In this document: positions 18,129 through 27,306 of the stretch, one piece after another
How the letters are laid out: the number at the start of each line of letters is the position of its first letter
How positions within the stretch are numbered: the stretch's first letter is position 1
NCBI RefSeq assembly: GCF_013031355.1
Contig: NZ_WPZO01000011.1
Span: forward strand, 62,001-126,000
DNA: 64,000 bases
Reading direction: 5' to 3'
Origin: Ruegeria arenilitoris
GTDB taxonomy: Bacteria > Pseudomonadota > Alphaproteobacteria > Rhodobacterales > Rhodobacteraceae
Position numbers and translations under genes: made by a program
Notes under the pieces: model-generated
Told to the model about the DNA's origin: nothing
Database searches by the model: none
Seen by the model: only the letters and a program-made list of their open reading frames with translations

Positions 18129-18989
18129 ATGAAACCTTCTCTTCCCGCCTTACGCGCCTTTGAAACTGCCGCCCGTCTGGGCAGTTTCCGCGCCGCATCC
18201 GAGGATTTGTCAGTCACCCCGACAGCAATCAGCCACCACATTCGCGGCCTGGAAGACCAGCTTGGCACCCAGCTTTTCGTCCGCAGCGGACGTGATGTCA
18301 CGCTGACCGAAGACGGCAAGAGGCTTGCGGTCGCTGCCGCGCAGGCCTTTGGAATATTGGATGAAGCCGTGCGCACACTCCACCGTCGCACACGCAAGGT
18401 GGTCCGTCTGGCCGCAGGCCCGATCTTTACAGCGCGCTGGCTGATGCCAAGGATCAGTGATTTTTGGGACTCATACTCGGACATCGAGCTTGAGGTTCTG
18501 CCAACCTTCGAACCCGGTACAAGTGCTCGGGAAAACCTCGACATCGTGATCCGCTGGGATCGTATGGCAGAAGCAGCGAGCGACGCGGTCAAACTGCTTG
18601 AACTCAGCCCGGTCGCCATTGCCTCCAAGTCCTTTCTTGCCGCCCATGGGCCGATCGAGAACCCAAAGGACTTGCTGGCTTTACCCTTGCTGCACCAGAG
18701 GAACCACTGGGGATGGCTGGATTGGTTTTCTGCCATGAATGTCCCAGTCGCCAACCGGCTGCGTGGCTCGATTTTCCAGGACGCAAACGCCCTTCTGCGC
18801 GGTGCTGCCGAAGGACAGGGGATCGTGATCGGTTGGCTGCCGCTGATTGACCAGGACCTCACTGAAGGAAGGGTCGTCCGACTTTTCGACGAGGATATCC
18901 CCCCAACGCATGGCTATTTTGTCGAAGTGCGCGGAAGCGACCCTGTAAGACGCGAGGTGCGGCAAGTCGTCGATTGGCTTGTAAACTAG
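18129..18989 (+). CDS. LysR family transcriptional regulator (GcvA-like)
   Basis: 286 residues. The N-terminus PSLPALRAFETAARLGSF and the HTH core ASEDLSVTPTAISHHIRGLE are typical of the GcvA branch of LysR regulators. The effector domain (about 90-280) includes AGPIFTARWLMPRISDFW. It is divergent from the MttB-aminotransferase-dehydrogenase operon, with palindromic half-sites in between, so it is the probable activator of that operon. The start ATG at 18129 is the only one consistent with the family N-terminus. The effector is unknown. Confidence 0.9.
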   Translation: MKPSLPALRAFETAARLGSFRAASEDLSVTPTAISHHIRGLEDQLGTQLFVRSGRDVTLTEDGKRLAVAAAQAFGILDEAVRTLHRRTRKVVRLAAGPIFTARWLMPRISDFWDSYSDIELEVLPTFEPGTSARENLDIVIRWDRMAEAASDAVKLLELSPVAIASKSFLAAHGPIENPKDLLALPLLHQRNHWGWLDWFSAMNVPVANRLRGSIFQDANALLRGAAEGQGIVIGWLPLIDQDLTEGRVVRLFDEDIPPTHGYFVEVRGSDPVRREVRQVVDWLVN

Positions 18990-19258
18990 CTCAGTTCCAT
19001 TGCTTCAAAACAAGGGGGTTCAGGCAAACAGAACCCAACCAAAGTCGTTCAACATCTTGTTGGTGGCTTTGGTACAAGCCGCGATGGCACCGCTTTTGTC
19101 GATCGCCATCTTCCTGCAACCGCTTGAAGGCGGACAAATTTCTTGAGGCGCGACCCGAATTGACACTTCAGAGAATTTTTCGACGAAGCAACCTGGCAAT
19201 CCACATTCTTGGCAGCCCGAGTTGCCGAGAGCTTGCCGGCGCGATTTAACCAGTCGCC

Positions 19259-20056
19259 TTATTCCGCACCCGTGAACTTTGCGGCCAGAATGACACGGGC
19301 TCGATTGCGCACCGGCTCGTCTACCATTTCACCATCGATCATCACCGCGCCTTCGGCAGCTTTCAAAACGCGCTGTGCCCACTCGACCTCAACATCGCTT
19401 GGCATAAAGGCATGCTTTACCTTGGAGATTTGGTTCGGGTGGATGCACATTTTCCCCGTCATCCCGAGAGCCCTCGAATGCTCAGCATCCCCCCCGGACA
19501 CCGAAGGGTCTGCAACCTCGACCGTCACACCATCAAGAGGTGCAGATATTCCGGCAATTCGAGATGCAAGAACAAGCTCGGAACGAGCCAGCAGAAGCGC
19601 GTCGCGCTGGTGCTCACAGCCCAAATCGGCGCTAAAATCAACGGATCCGAAGGCGAGGCGCGTTACCGCCGGAGCCGCTGCGATTTCACGCGCGCGGCCC
19701 AGGCCTTTGGCTGTCTCCACAAGTGCGATAATCGGCAGATCGGGAACCTGCGCGGTGATCTGATTGATGTCGTCGAGGTTTTCCGATTTCGGTAGCATCA
19801 CCGCCGAAAAGCCGCGATCCTTTAGCGCCTGCACATCATCAGCAAACCAAGGCGTGCCCACTGCGTTGATACGCAGAATGACCGGCAAATCCGAAAATGA
19901 TCCGTCGACATTTGCGCGCGCTGCATCCTTGTCGGCAGGTGCCACGGCGTCTTCCAGATCCACGATGATGGCATCCGCACCCGAAGCAGCCGCTTTTGCA
20001 AACCGTTCCGGGCGCGTGGCAGGAACAAAGAGTGGCACTTGGATCGTATTCACCAT
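19259..20056 (-). CDS. HpcH/HpaI aldolase / CitE-like CoA-ester lyase, citramalyl-CoA lyase candidate
   Basis: 265 residues from the ATG at 20056, which overlaps the upstream stop by 7 bases. CitE-fold features are present: PLFVPATRPERF at the N-terminus, VDLEDAV, the Arg strand LRINAVG, the Glu of ALVETAKG, the Asp in AFGSVDFSADLG and CIHPNQI. CitE-like lyases cleave malyl-CoA or citramalyl-CoA. The upstream hydratase and CoA-transferase genes point to citramalyl-CoA, giving acetyl-CoA and pyruvate. It is the last gene of the four-gene operon. Malyl-CoA lyase or thioesterase activity is the main alternative. Confidence 0.85.
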   Translation of the reverse strand: MVNTIQVPLFVPATRPERFAKAAASGADAIIVDLEDAVAPADKDAARANVDGSFSDLPVILRINAVGTPWFADDVQALKDRGFSAVMLPKSENLDDINQITAQVPDLPIIALVETAKGLGRAREIAAAPAVTRLAFGSVDFSADLGCEHQRDALLLARSELVLASRIAGISAPLDGVTVEVADPSVSGGDAEHSRALGMTGKMCIHPNQISKVKHAFMPSDVEVEWAQRVLKAAEGAVMIDGEMVDEPVRNRARVILAAKFTGAE

Positions 20057-20886
20057 GCCGCAACCGCCTCCATTGCGATCGGCCCACCAATAGCAGCTGT
20101 CCAAAGTTTCATTCCATCGCCGGTCGCCTCGGCGTTCAATGTAAAATCAGTATCATCGAAGACAGGCGAATGACTGCGGAAGTGGAAACTCTTGGGCGGT
20201 GCGCCCTTCAAATTGGCTGCGTATTGGCACAGCATCGTGGCCTGCATTGGTCCGTGTACGACGAGGCCGGGGTAGCCTTCCGTGTCGATGCAAAACGGCT
20301 TGTCATAGTGAATCCGGTGTCCGTTGAAGGTAAGCGCGGAATAACGGAAAAGCAGCGTTGGATGTGGAGTGATCACCTTGCTATGTGTGCCGGTTTTGGC
20401 TGGTTCAGGCACCGCCTTTGTCCGCCCCTCCTTGGGCAGATCTCGGTAAACGATGTCCTGACGCTCGCTAAGCACGGCCCGTCCAGCTATCGAAACCTCG
20501 TGATTAACCGTGACGAAACACAGCGCGCCAGTTCGCCCTTTTTTCAGCTGAACATCCGAAACCACTGAGTGACGTTCGACTTTGTCACCTATGTGAATGC
20601 AGTCGTGAAATTCAATCGCACCGCCCGCCCACATACGACGCGGCAACGGAACGGGAGGTAGGAAACCCCCGAGCGCGGGATGCCCGTCGCGCCCAAGCTC
20701 TGACATTGGTGCGATGGGCTGACTCAAGCACCAATGTATGAGCAGTGGAGCCCGGTCTTGCGGCGCAGTATCGGAGGGAATGTCGAATGTGGCATCAAAC
20801 TGCGCCGCCAGCGAAGGGGACAGAGTTTCACAACCGGTTTCTTCACGACCAATCCAGCTTTGAAGATATTGGATGTCGAGTTCCAC
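20050..20886 (-). CDS. MaoC-like / mesaconyl-CoA (itaconyl-CoA) hydratase family protein
   Basis: The start is GTG at 20886, preceded by GGGAGG and one base after the upstream stop, giving 278 residues. A much longer upstream frame is ruled out because it overlaps the CoA-transferase gene. The family N-terminus LDIQYLQSWIGREE is present, along with a C-terminal hotdog domain with the hydratase segment FNGHRIHYDKPF and EGYPGLVVHGP. Relatives hydrate mesaconyl-C4-CoA or itaconyl-CoA to citramalyl-CoA. Its place between a CoA-transferase and a CitE-type lyase supports that role. Confidence 0.82.
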   Translation of the reverse strand: MELDIQYLQSWIGREETGCETLSPSLAAQFDATFDIPSDTAPQDRAPLLIHWCLSQPIAPMSELGRDGHPALGGFLPPVPLPRRMWAGGAIEFHDCIHIGDKVERHSVVSDVQLKKGRTGALCFVTVNHEVSIAGRAVLSERQDIVYRDLPKEGRTKAVPEPAKTGTHSKVITPHPTLLFRYSALTFNGHRIHYDKPFCIDTEGYPGLVVHGPMQATMLCQYAANLKGAPPKSFHFRSHSPVFDDTDFTLNAEATGDGMKLWTAAIGGPIAMEAVAAW

Positions 20887-20887
20887 A

Positions 20888-21982
20888 TCAGCCTCCCACA
20901 GGTTTAAGAGCCGGGACCGCGCCGAATGTGCGGTCCTCACCCATGAACCGTGCCCCCGGAGCGGGAAACCTGACAGTTCCATTCGGGCTGGCCACGCTGA
21001 TCCGCCGCAGATGGGGGTGAGTGGAAAGTCCCGCCATATCGTTGACCGATGCAAGAGCGATATTTGCCTCTGAAAGCATGGCAACCGCCTCTTCAGAGTC
21101 GTAGCGAGCAAATGCCTCGCTTACCAGTGCGTCTACCTCGGTACGGTTGCTGACCCGCGCGACGTTTGTCGCAAATCGAGGGTCTGTGCCGAGTGCCGTA
21201 TCGCCAATGAATTCAGAGCAAAGTTTGATCCATTCCCGATCCGACTGGATCGAAATCAGCACCGGTGCGCCACTCTTGGGATAGAACACCCCGTATGGCG
21301 CAATCGACGGATGCGCTAAACCGATGCGTTTGGGACTTTTGCCACCTTCATAGTTCAGGAGCGGTACAGTCAGCCAATCCGCCACGACGTCAAACATGGA
21401 CACCGAAATCTCGGCACCGGCGCCAGTGACCCCACGCCGGATCAGCGCTTCGAGGATCGCGGAATGCGCAGCTGCACCTGTGGCAATATCGACAATGGAA
21501 ATCCCCACGCGTGCTGGCTCGGACGGTCCTCCTGTAATCGAGCACAAACCACTTTCTGCCTGGATCAGCAGATCATAAGCCTTGCGGTTCGCCATCGGCC
21601 CGTCTTCGCCGAAACCAGATATGGAACAGGTGATGAGCCGGGGATTATCTTTCCGAAGACGTTCGATGGAAAATCCGAGTTTCGCCATGGCGCCGGGCTT
21701 GAGGTTCTGGATGAGCACATCCGCTTCGGAAATAAGCTCTTCCAGTTTGGATTTGCCTTGTTCTGAAGAAAGGTCCAGCGTTACCGACTCCTTACCCCTG
21801 TTCAGCCAGACAAAGTAGCTCGATTGTCCCGAGGCAACGTCATCATAGCCGCGCGCGAAATCGCCCTCGGGTCGCTCGACCTTGATCACCCGCGCACCAG
21901 CATCCGCCAGTCGACCGGATGCGAAGGGGGCTGCAACGGCCTGTTCGATGGCAACAACGGTTACTCCTTCCAACGGCAGCAT
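20888..21982 (-). CDS. CaiB/BaiF (class III) CoA-transferase
   Basis: 364 residues. The N-terminus LEGVTVVAIEQAVAAPFAS and the DVLIQNLKPGAMAKLG block are typical of class III CoA-transferases. The catalytic aspartate is Asp137 in AYDLLIQAESGL. Start and upstream stop overlap as TGATG. It probably activates a C5 dicarboxylate (itaconate, mesaconate or a methylsuccinate relative) using succinyl-CoA or another donor. The donor and acid are inferred from the neighbours only. Confidence 0.87.
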   Translation of the reverse strand: MLPLEGVTVVAIEQAVAAPFASGRLADAGARVIKVERPEGDFARGYDDVASGQSSYFVWLNRGKESVTLDLSSEQGKSKLEELISEADVLIQNLKPGAMAKLGFSIERLRKDNPRLITCSISGFGEDGPMANRKAYDLLIQAESGLCSITGGPSEPARVGISIVDIATGAAAHSAILEALIRRGVTGAGAEISVSMFDVVADWLTVPLLNYEGGKSPKRIGLAHPSIAPYGVFYPKSGAPVLISIQSDREWIKLCSEFIGDTALGTDPRFATNVARVSNRTEVDALVSEAFARYDSEEAVAMLSEANIALASVNDMAGLSTHPHLRRISVASPNGTVRFPAPGARFMGEDRTFGAVPALKPVGG

Positions 21983-23142
21983 CAGAACGACCTCGGCATG
22001 CCAAGCATGTGCTCGGCGACAAAAGACAGGATCAGGTTGGTCGAGATTGGGGCCACCTGATACAGCCGGGTTTCACGAAACTTCCGTTCGATGTCGTATT
22101 CATTGGCAAAACCGAAACCACCGTGGAACTGAAGGCAGGCGTTGGCGGCTTCCCAGGATGCTTTTGCCGCCAGGTATTTGGACATGTTCGCCTCGGCCCC
22201 GCAAGGTTTGCCCGCATCGTACAGCGCGCAGGCTTTCCAGCGCATGAGGTTGGCCGCCTCAACCTCGATGAAGGCCTCGGCAATTGGGAATTGCACACCC
22301 TGGTTTTGTCCGATCGGCCTGCCAAAAACCTCGCGGTTGCTCACGTATTCCGTGACCTTGTCCGTGAACCAATACCCATCGCCGATACACTCGGCCGCGA
22401 TCAGCGTTCGCTCGGCGTTTAGGCCTGTAAGAATGTATTTGAACCCTTTGCCCTCCTCGCCGATCAGGTTCTCTTCCGGGATCTCCAAGTTGTCGAAGAA
22501 AAGCTCATTGGTCTCGTGATTGACCATATTGGCAATAGGCTTGACCTCCATCCCGGACGTCATCGCTTCTTTGATGTCCACGAGGAAGATCGACAGGCCT
22601 TCGGACTTCTTTTGGACCTCGGCCAGCGGCGTGGTCCGGGCCAAGAGGATCATGAAATCGGAATGTTGTACGCGGCTGATCCAAACCTTTTGGCCATTGA
22701 TCACATAGCGACCATCTTTCTTGACCGCCGTGGTTTTGATCTTGGTGGTATCGGTGCCCGTGGTGGGTTCCGTCACGCCCATAGACTGAATGCGCAATTT
22801 ACCTTCTGCAATCAGAGGCAGGTATTTCTGGCGCTGTTCTTCCGAACCATGCCGCACCAGCGTGTTCATATTGTACATCTGCCCGTGGCAGGCCCCCGAG
22901 TTGCCCCCAGCACGGTTGATCTCTTCCATGATCACCGAGGCTTCTGCCAACCCCAGGCCAGAGCCGCCATATTCCTCAGGGATCAAAGCTGCCATCCAGC
23001 CTTCTTGGGTCAAAGCATCCACGAATTCTTCCGGATAGGCTTTTTCCTCATCCACTTTGCGGTGGTATTCCGCCGGAAACTGGGCACAGAGCGCCCGCAC
23101 ACCGTCCCGGATGTCCTGATAGTTGTCTGACACGAAGTTCAT
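21982..23142 (-). CDS. acyl-CoA dehydrogenase
   Basis: 386 residues with the standard three-part fold. The FAD/substrate blocks MGVTEPTTGTDTT and the C-terminal QFHGGFGFANEYDIERKFRE are present; the Glu in NEY occupies the usual catalytic-base position. It is first in the operon before the CoA-transferase and divergent from a LysR gene. Acyl-CoA dehydrogenases occur in some bacterial itaconate clusters, where their role is unclear. Alternatively it could oxidise a methylsuccinyl-CoA-like substrate to mesaconyl-CoA, feeding the hydratase. Confidence 0.9.
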   Translation of the reverse strand: MNFVSDNYQDIRDGVRALCAQFPAEYHRKVDEEKAYPEEFVDALTQEGWMAALIPEEYGGSGLGLAEASVIMEEINRAGGNSGACHGQMYNMNTLVRHGSEEQRQKYLPLIAEGKLRIQSMGVTEPTTGTDTTKIKTTAVKKDGRYVINGQKVWISRVQHSDFMILLARTTPLAEVQKKSEGLSIFLVDIKEAMTSGMEVKPIANMVNHETNELFFDNLEIPEENLIGEEGKGFKYILTGLNAERTLIAAECIGDGYWFTDKVTEYVSNREVFGRPIGQNQGVQFPIAEAFIEVEAANLMRWKACALYDAGKPCGAEANMSKYLAAKASWEAANACLQFHGGFGFANEYDIERKFRETRLYQVAPISTNLILSFVAEHMLGMPRSF

Positions 23143-23204
23143 GGCTGACCTTGGATTTTATTGCTGTTGCATGATCCTAAGTCGAGTCACGGACATTGAA
23201 CAAA

Positions 23205-23230
23205 TATATGATTGTGATACTTATCATATA
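23205..23230. promoter_or_regulatory. LysR operator candidate for the CoA-ester operon
   Basis: A perfect 8-bp inverted repeat, TATATGAT-N10-ATCATATA, sits in the AT-rich gap between the acyl-CoA dehydrogenase and LysR genes, about 20 bases before the LysR start. Binding by that LysR protein is inferred. Confidence 0.5.
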
Positions 23231-23249
23231 ATAATTTTATGAGGCTGAA

Positions 23250-24176
23250 GTGGACATACGACAACTCCGATATTTTTTGGAAATCGTAGAACAGGGTTCA
23301 TTAACCGCTGCATCGCGGACATTGAACGTCGCGCAACCGGCTCTTTCACTGCATCTACGCAACATGGAGGAACGGCTCGATACACCATTGCTTGTTCGAA
23401 AAGCCAATGGCGTTGAACCAACGGAAGCTGGTGAGATTCTCAGATCAAGGGCACGCAGTATCCTCAATGAAATGGAGCGAACCGAAGACGAAATTCGCAA
23501 TCTGGACAAATCGCCAGGTGGCGCCGTTCGACTGGGCCTGTCGGCCACGATCAGCGAAATCCTTACCTTGCCACTTATAGACGCGCTGATGGAAAGATAC
23601 CCTCGGATTACCCTGAACATCGCAGATGCAATGAGCGGATTTGTCACCGAGTGGCTTGAGGAAGGCCGCGTGGACCTGGCTGTTCTTTACAATACGTCTG
23701 CGGGTGGTGCGACGAATGCAGACGTTCTTGTCGAAGAAGAACTGGTCCTGATACAGCCACCGGACAAACCGATTGCAAAAGATGTCTCCCTTCGTTGCCT
23801 CTCTGAGGCGCCGGTCATTCTTCCATCAAAAGGTCACGGGCTCCGCGATCTGATCGAGTCAGCTGCCAGATCAAGAAAAATCGAGGTCAATGTAGCGATG
23901 GAGATTGATTCCTATCGGAACACTAAACACTTGGTGGCCAAGGGTTTTGGCAACTCAGTGCTGCCACTGCATGCTGTGATAAATGAGGTGTCTGAGGGCT
24001 CTTTAGCGTATGCAAACTTCGCCAGATCAGAACTGCGCAGAGGGGCAATTCTAAAACGTTCCGGCACACCCAGCCGTGCACAGCAAGCGGTTGAAGAAAC
24101 GATTCAAGAGGTCGTTTCCGATTTGGTTCAAAGCGGCAACTGGGCGGGTGCTACTTTGTCGACCAGTTTGACCTAA
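23250..24176 (+). CDS. LysR family transcriptional regulator
   Basis: 308 residues from a GTG start with GAGG upstream. The N-terminal DIRQLRYFLEIVEQGSLTAA and the HTH core SRTLNVAQPALSLHLRNMEE are canonical. The effector domain has the strand AVRLGLSATISEILTLPLID. It is divergent from the acyl-CoA dehydrogenase/CoA-transferase operon and most likely regulates it. Itaconate clusters elsewhere also carry a divergent LysR gene. Confidence 0.9.
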   Translation: MDIRQLRYFLEIVEQGSLTAASRTLNVAQPALSLHLRNMEERLDTPLLVRKANGVEPTEAGEILRSRARSILNEMERTEDEIRNLDKSPGGAVRLGLSATISEILTLPLIDALMERYPRITLNIADAMSGFVTEWLEEGRVDLAVLYNTSAGGATNADVLVEEELVLIQPPDKPIAKDVSLRCLSEAPVILPSKGHGLRDLIESAARSRKIEVNVAMEIDSYRNTKHLVAKGFGNSVLPLHAVINEVSEGSLAYANFARSELRRGAILKRSGTPSRAQQAVEETIQEVVSDLVQSGNWAGATLSTSLT

Positions 24177-24320
24177 GAGATAGACGTCGCACGGTTTTTT
24201 CGCAAAATTTCGACAAGGCGACAGTCGGCTTCTCACGGGGCACATCATCCTGCCAGTTGAGCAAATTTCTGAAAGCCAGAATTCGGCGTGTTGTCGCGTG
24301 ATTTTCGGCTCGGGATGCGT

Positions 24321-24386
24321 TTAGCCGTTGGCTGCCAGGGCTTCACGGAACCAGTCCGCATCAAAACCGCGATCTCTTGGCAACCA
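24321..24386 (-). pseudogene. IS5-family transposase fragment
   Basis: On the minus strand a short frame reads LPRDRGFDADWFREALAANG and then stops. It closely matches the GYDADWFREAL core of IS5/IS427-group transposases. Nothing else of the gene is preserved, so this is a scar. The rest of 24177-24549, a 373-base gap between a LysR gene and the agl operon, holds nothing I can identify. Confidence 0.55.
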
Positions 24387-24549
24387 ATCAATCTGCCAGA
24401 TTAGCGTGCGCTTGGTTACCCCAGAAACTCGCGGCTTGAACCATGCAACCAAGATAGCGGCTACCAACTTAATGGGTCCGGAACCTATCGTCAGACAAAG
24501 TTGTTTCGCATGTGTAGCCTCTCAACTTTGGTTGTGCCGTTCTTCTCTT

Positions 24550-25638
24550 CTATGATCGTTGCCGCAATGACAGGCCATTGTGAAAAAGATGCACTTTGCT
24601 CGGATCTGCGTTCAGTTTGATATTTTGCCCGCGAAGGTTCCGTTCGACGCCGGGAAACTTGGCGACAATACCCTCAGCATCGGTCGCGCTGGCGAAATAC
24701 AGCAGCGTGACTTCTCCCAGGGCTTCGATGAAATCGACATTGCCTTCAAAAAAACCTGACGCGTCGTCGGCAAAGAAATCTTCCGGGCGCACGCCAATAT
24801 TGACCTGCAATCCCATTTGTTCGGGGTCGGTTGGAATGGACGAAACGGCCGTACCACCTGCGTCAAGAGTGACCGAGGTCTGTTCGCCGGTTTTGGATAT
24901 TCTTCCTGGCAACAAGTTCATGGAAGGAGAGCCGATGAACTGCGCCACAAATTCGTTGTCCGGCGTCTCGTATAATTCCAGTGGTGTACCGACCTGTGCA
25001 ATGCCCTTGTTGGCCAGAACGACGATCCGACTGGCCAGCGTCATCGCTTCGACCTGATCGTGGGTCACGTAGATCATGGTGCTGTCGGGCATTGCTTCTT
25101 TCAGACGTGCGATCTCAATACGGGTCGCAACGCGCAGCGCGGCGTCGAGGTTCGACAGTGGTTCGTCGAACAGGTAAACTTTGGGGTCTCGCACGATCGC
25201 GCGCCCGATGGCAACACGCTGGCGTTGACCACCGGATAGGGCCTTGGGCAGGCGGTCCAAGAACGGATCCAATTGCAGAATCTGCGCGGCGCGCTCAACC
25301 GCGCTGTCGATCTCTGCGGCGGGCATTTTCGCGATCTTGAGCGCAAAGGCCATGTTTTCACGCACGGTCATATGCGGGTAAAGCGCATAGGACTGGAACA
25401 CCATTGCAATGCCCCGTTGGGCGGGTGGCACGTCATTCATGACCTGCCCTTCGATTTCCAACGTGCCGCCGGTAATCTTTTCCAGACCGGCAATCATCCG
25501 CAGCAAAGTAGATTTGCCGCAGCCCGATGGGCCTACAAAGACGATCAATTCACCCTTCTCGATGTCCAGATCGATATGTTTCAAAACATCGACAGGACCA
25601 TAGGATTTCGCCACATCCGTGAGTTTGAGTTCCGACAT
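24550..25638 (-). CDS. aglK: alpha-glucoside ABC transporter ATP-binding protein
   Basis: 362 residues, MalK/UgpC class. Walker A GPSGCGKST (36-44), signature LSGGQRQR, Walker B VYLFDEPLSNLD and the switch THDQVEAM are complete. The C-terminal 120 residues form a TOBE/MRP regulatory domain with GVRPEDF. It is last in the operon aglE-F-G-A-K, the gene order known from Sinorhizobium for uptake of sucrose, trehalose and maltose-type sugars. It lies 3 bases after the glucosidase stop. Confidence 0.92.
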   Translation of the reverse strand: MSELKLTDVAKSYGPVDVLKHIDLDIEKGELIVFVGPSGCGKSTLLRMIAGLEKITGGTLEIEGQVMNDVPPAQRGIAMVFQSYALYPHMTVRENMAFALKIAKMPAAEIDSAVERAAQILQLDPFLDRLPKALSGGQRQRVAIGRAIVRDPKVYLFDEPLSNLDAALRVATRIEIARLKEAMPDSTMIYVTHDQVEAMTLASRIVVLANKGIAQVGTPLELYETPDNEFVAQFIGSPSMNLLPGRISKTGEQTSVTLDAGGTAVSSIPTDPEQMGLQVNIGVRPEDFFADDASGFFEGNVDFIEALGEVTLLYFASATDAEGIVAKFPGVERNLRGQNIKLNADPSKVHLFHNGLSLRQRS

Positions 25639-25641
25639 GGT

Positions 25642-27297
25642 TTACCCCTTGTCCCTGACCAACAGGCAGAATTGGCTTGGACGCAGCGTCACGCTGCCCT
25701 CGCCTTCGACGCCGCCGAGGTCTTGCCCGATGGCGCGCCAGTTACCTTCGGGCAGGTCGACCTGCATCGCTTCCGCCCCCAGATTGAAGGCACAGCACAC
25801 AGCCTCAGACGTGTTTTCTCTTTGAAACATCAAAACAGGCCCGATCTGTTGCATCTCGGATTGCGCGCCCGTGGCAAGCGCCGGATGGGCATGGCGCAAT
25901 GTGATCGCGCGGCGATAGTGGTGAAGCATAGACTGGCCGTCTGTCTCCAACCGATCCACCGCTTGTTCGGACTGTGCGGCGCTGACCGGCAACCATGGAT
26001 CACCCGTGCTGAAGCCCGACTGTTCGTCCTGCGCCGCCCAGACCATCGGTGTGCGGCAGCCGTCACGACCTTTGAACTCGGGCCAGAATTCGATGCCGTA
26101 CGGGTCTTGCAGCTTTTCAAACGGAACATCCGCCTCATGCAGGCCAAGCTCCTCACCCTGATAAAAGCAGGCAGAGCCACGCAGGCACATCATCAGGACC
26201 GCGTGCAGACGAATGGCCGCATCATCCAAGTCCCAGCGCGAGGCATGGCGTTGCACGTCGTGGTTTGAAAATGCCCAGCATGGCCAGGCATCCCCGGCTT
26301 TGGATTGAAGTTGGTCGAATACTTGTTTCGCGTAACCGGCCGTCAGCGCGCGTTTTTCGAGGAATTCGAAGGCGTAACACATGTGCATCCGCTTATCGCC
26401 CGACGTGTACGCACCCATGATTTCCAGCCCGCGCTGTGCGTCGCCGACCTCACCCAGGCAGGCGCGGCCCTCATATTCGTCTGTCAGCGCCCGCAACCGT
26501 TCCAGGAAGGCGATGTTTTCAGGCTGACTTTTGGAATACAGGTGATCTTGGTGGTTGTACGGGTTCACTGCGGGCGCAATTGAGGCGTTGCGCTCTTCTA
26601 TTGGAAGGGCGGGATTGTCTCGCAGCAGTTTGTCGTGGAAGTAAAAGTTGATGGTGTCCAAACGGAACCCATCCACGCCCAGCTCAAGCCAGAACCGGGC
26701 GACATCCAGCAAAGCGTCCTGCACATCTGGACAGTGGAAATTCAGATCCGGCTGCGAGGTCAGGAAGTTGTGCAGGTAGTATTGCAGGCGGCGCGGGTCC
26801 CACTGCCATGCCGAGCCTCCAAATATCGACAGCCAGTTGTTGGGCGGTGTGCCGTCCGGTTTTGGATCGGCCCAGACATACCAGTCGGATTTCGGGTCGT
26901 CCCGGCTGGCACGGCTTTCACCAAACCACGGGTGCTGGTCGGATGTGTGCGACAGCACCAGATCGATCATCACTTTCAGACCCTTGGCATGGGCCTGATC
27001 CAGCATTTCGCGAAAATCTTCAAGCGAGCCGAACATCGGATCAACGTCGCGGTAATCGCTGACATCATAGCCGAAATCCTTCATCGGAGATTTGAAGAAG
27101 GGTGAAATCCAGATCGCATCGACCCCCAGCGAGGCGATATAGTCCAGACGTTGAGTGATCCCCTTCAGGTCTCCGATCCCGTCCCCATTGCTGTCCTGAA
27201 AACTGCGCGGATAGATCTGATAGATCACCCCGCCGCGCCACCAATCTGATGCTGCTTTGGTTGATTTGGAAAGTTCCACGGTATTTTGCACGTTCAT
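25642..27297 (-). CDS. aglA: GH13 alpha-glucosidase
   Basis: 551 residues. All GH13 conserved regions are visible: DLVLSHTS (about 112-119), FRLDT with nucleophile Asp214, the acid/base Glu283 in CLGEVGD, and FSNHD (343-347). QIYPRSFQDSNGDGIGDL near the N-terminus carries the usual oligo-1,6-glucosidase/alpha-glucosidase signature. There is no signal peptide, so it cleaves imported alpha-glucosides in the cytoplasm. The gene sits between the permease and ATPase genes of the transporter. Confidence 0.93.
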   Translation of the reverse strand: MNVQNTVELSKSTKAASDWWRGGVIYQIYPRSFQDSNGDGIGDLKGITQRLDYIASLGVDAIWISPFFKSPMKDFGYDVSDYRDVDPMFGSLEDFREMLDQAHAKGLKVMIDLVLSHTSDQHPWFGESRASRDDPKSDWYVWADPKPDGTPPNNWLSIFGGSAWQWDPRRLQYYLHNFLTSQPDLNFHCPDVQDALLDVARFWLELGVDGFRLDTINFYFHDKLLRDNPALPIEERNASIAPAVNPYNHQDHLYSKSQPENIAFLERLRALTDEYEGRACLGEVGDAQRGLEIMGAYTSGDKRMHMCYAFEFLEKRALTAGYAKQVFDQLQSKAGDAWPCWAFSNHDVQRHASRWDLDDAAIRLHAVLMMCLRGSACFYQGEELGLHEADVPFEKLQDPYGIEFWPEFKGRDGCRTPMVWAAQDEQSGFSTGDPWLPVSAAQSEQAVDRLETDGQSMLHHYRRAITLRHAHPALATGAQSEMQQIGPVLMFQRENTSEAVCCAFNLGAEAMQVDLPEGNWRAIGQDLGGVEGEGSVTLRPSQFCLLVRDKG

Positions 27298-27306
27298 CAG
27301 ACGCCT

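Noticed and set aside
18990..19258. Small genes between the module A LysR gene and the CoA-lyase gene
   Set aside because: Short open frames exist but none has a ribosome site, domain or protein-like composition; I see nothing definable in these 269 bases.
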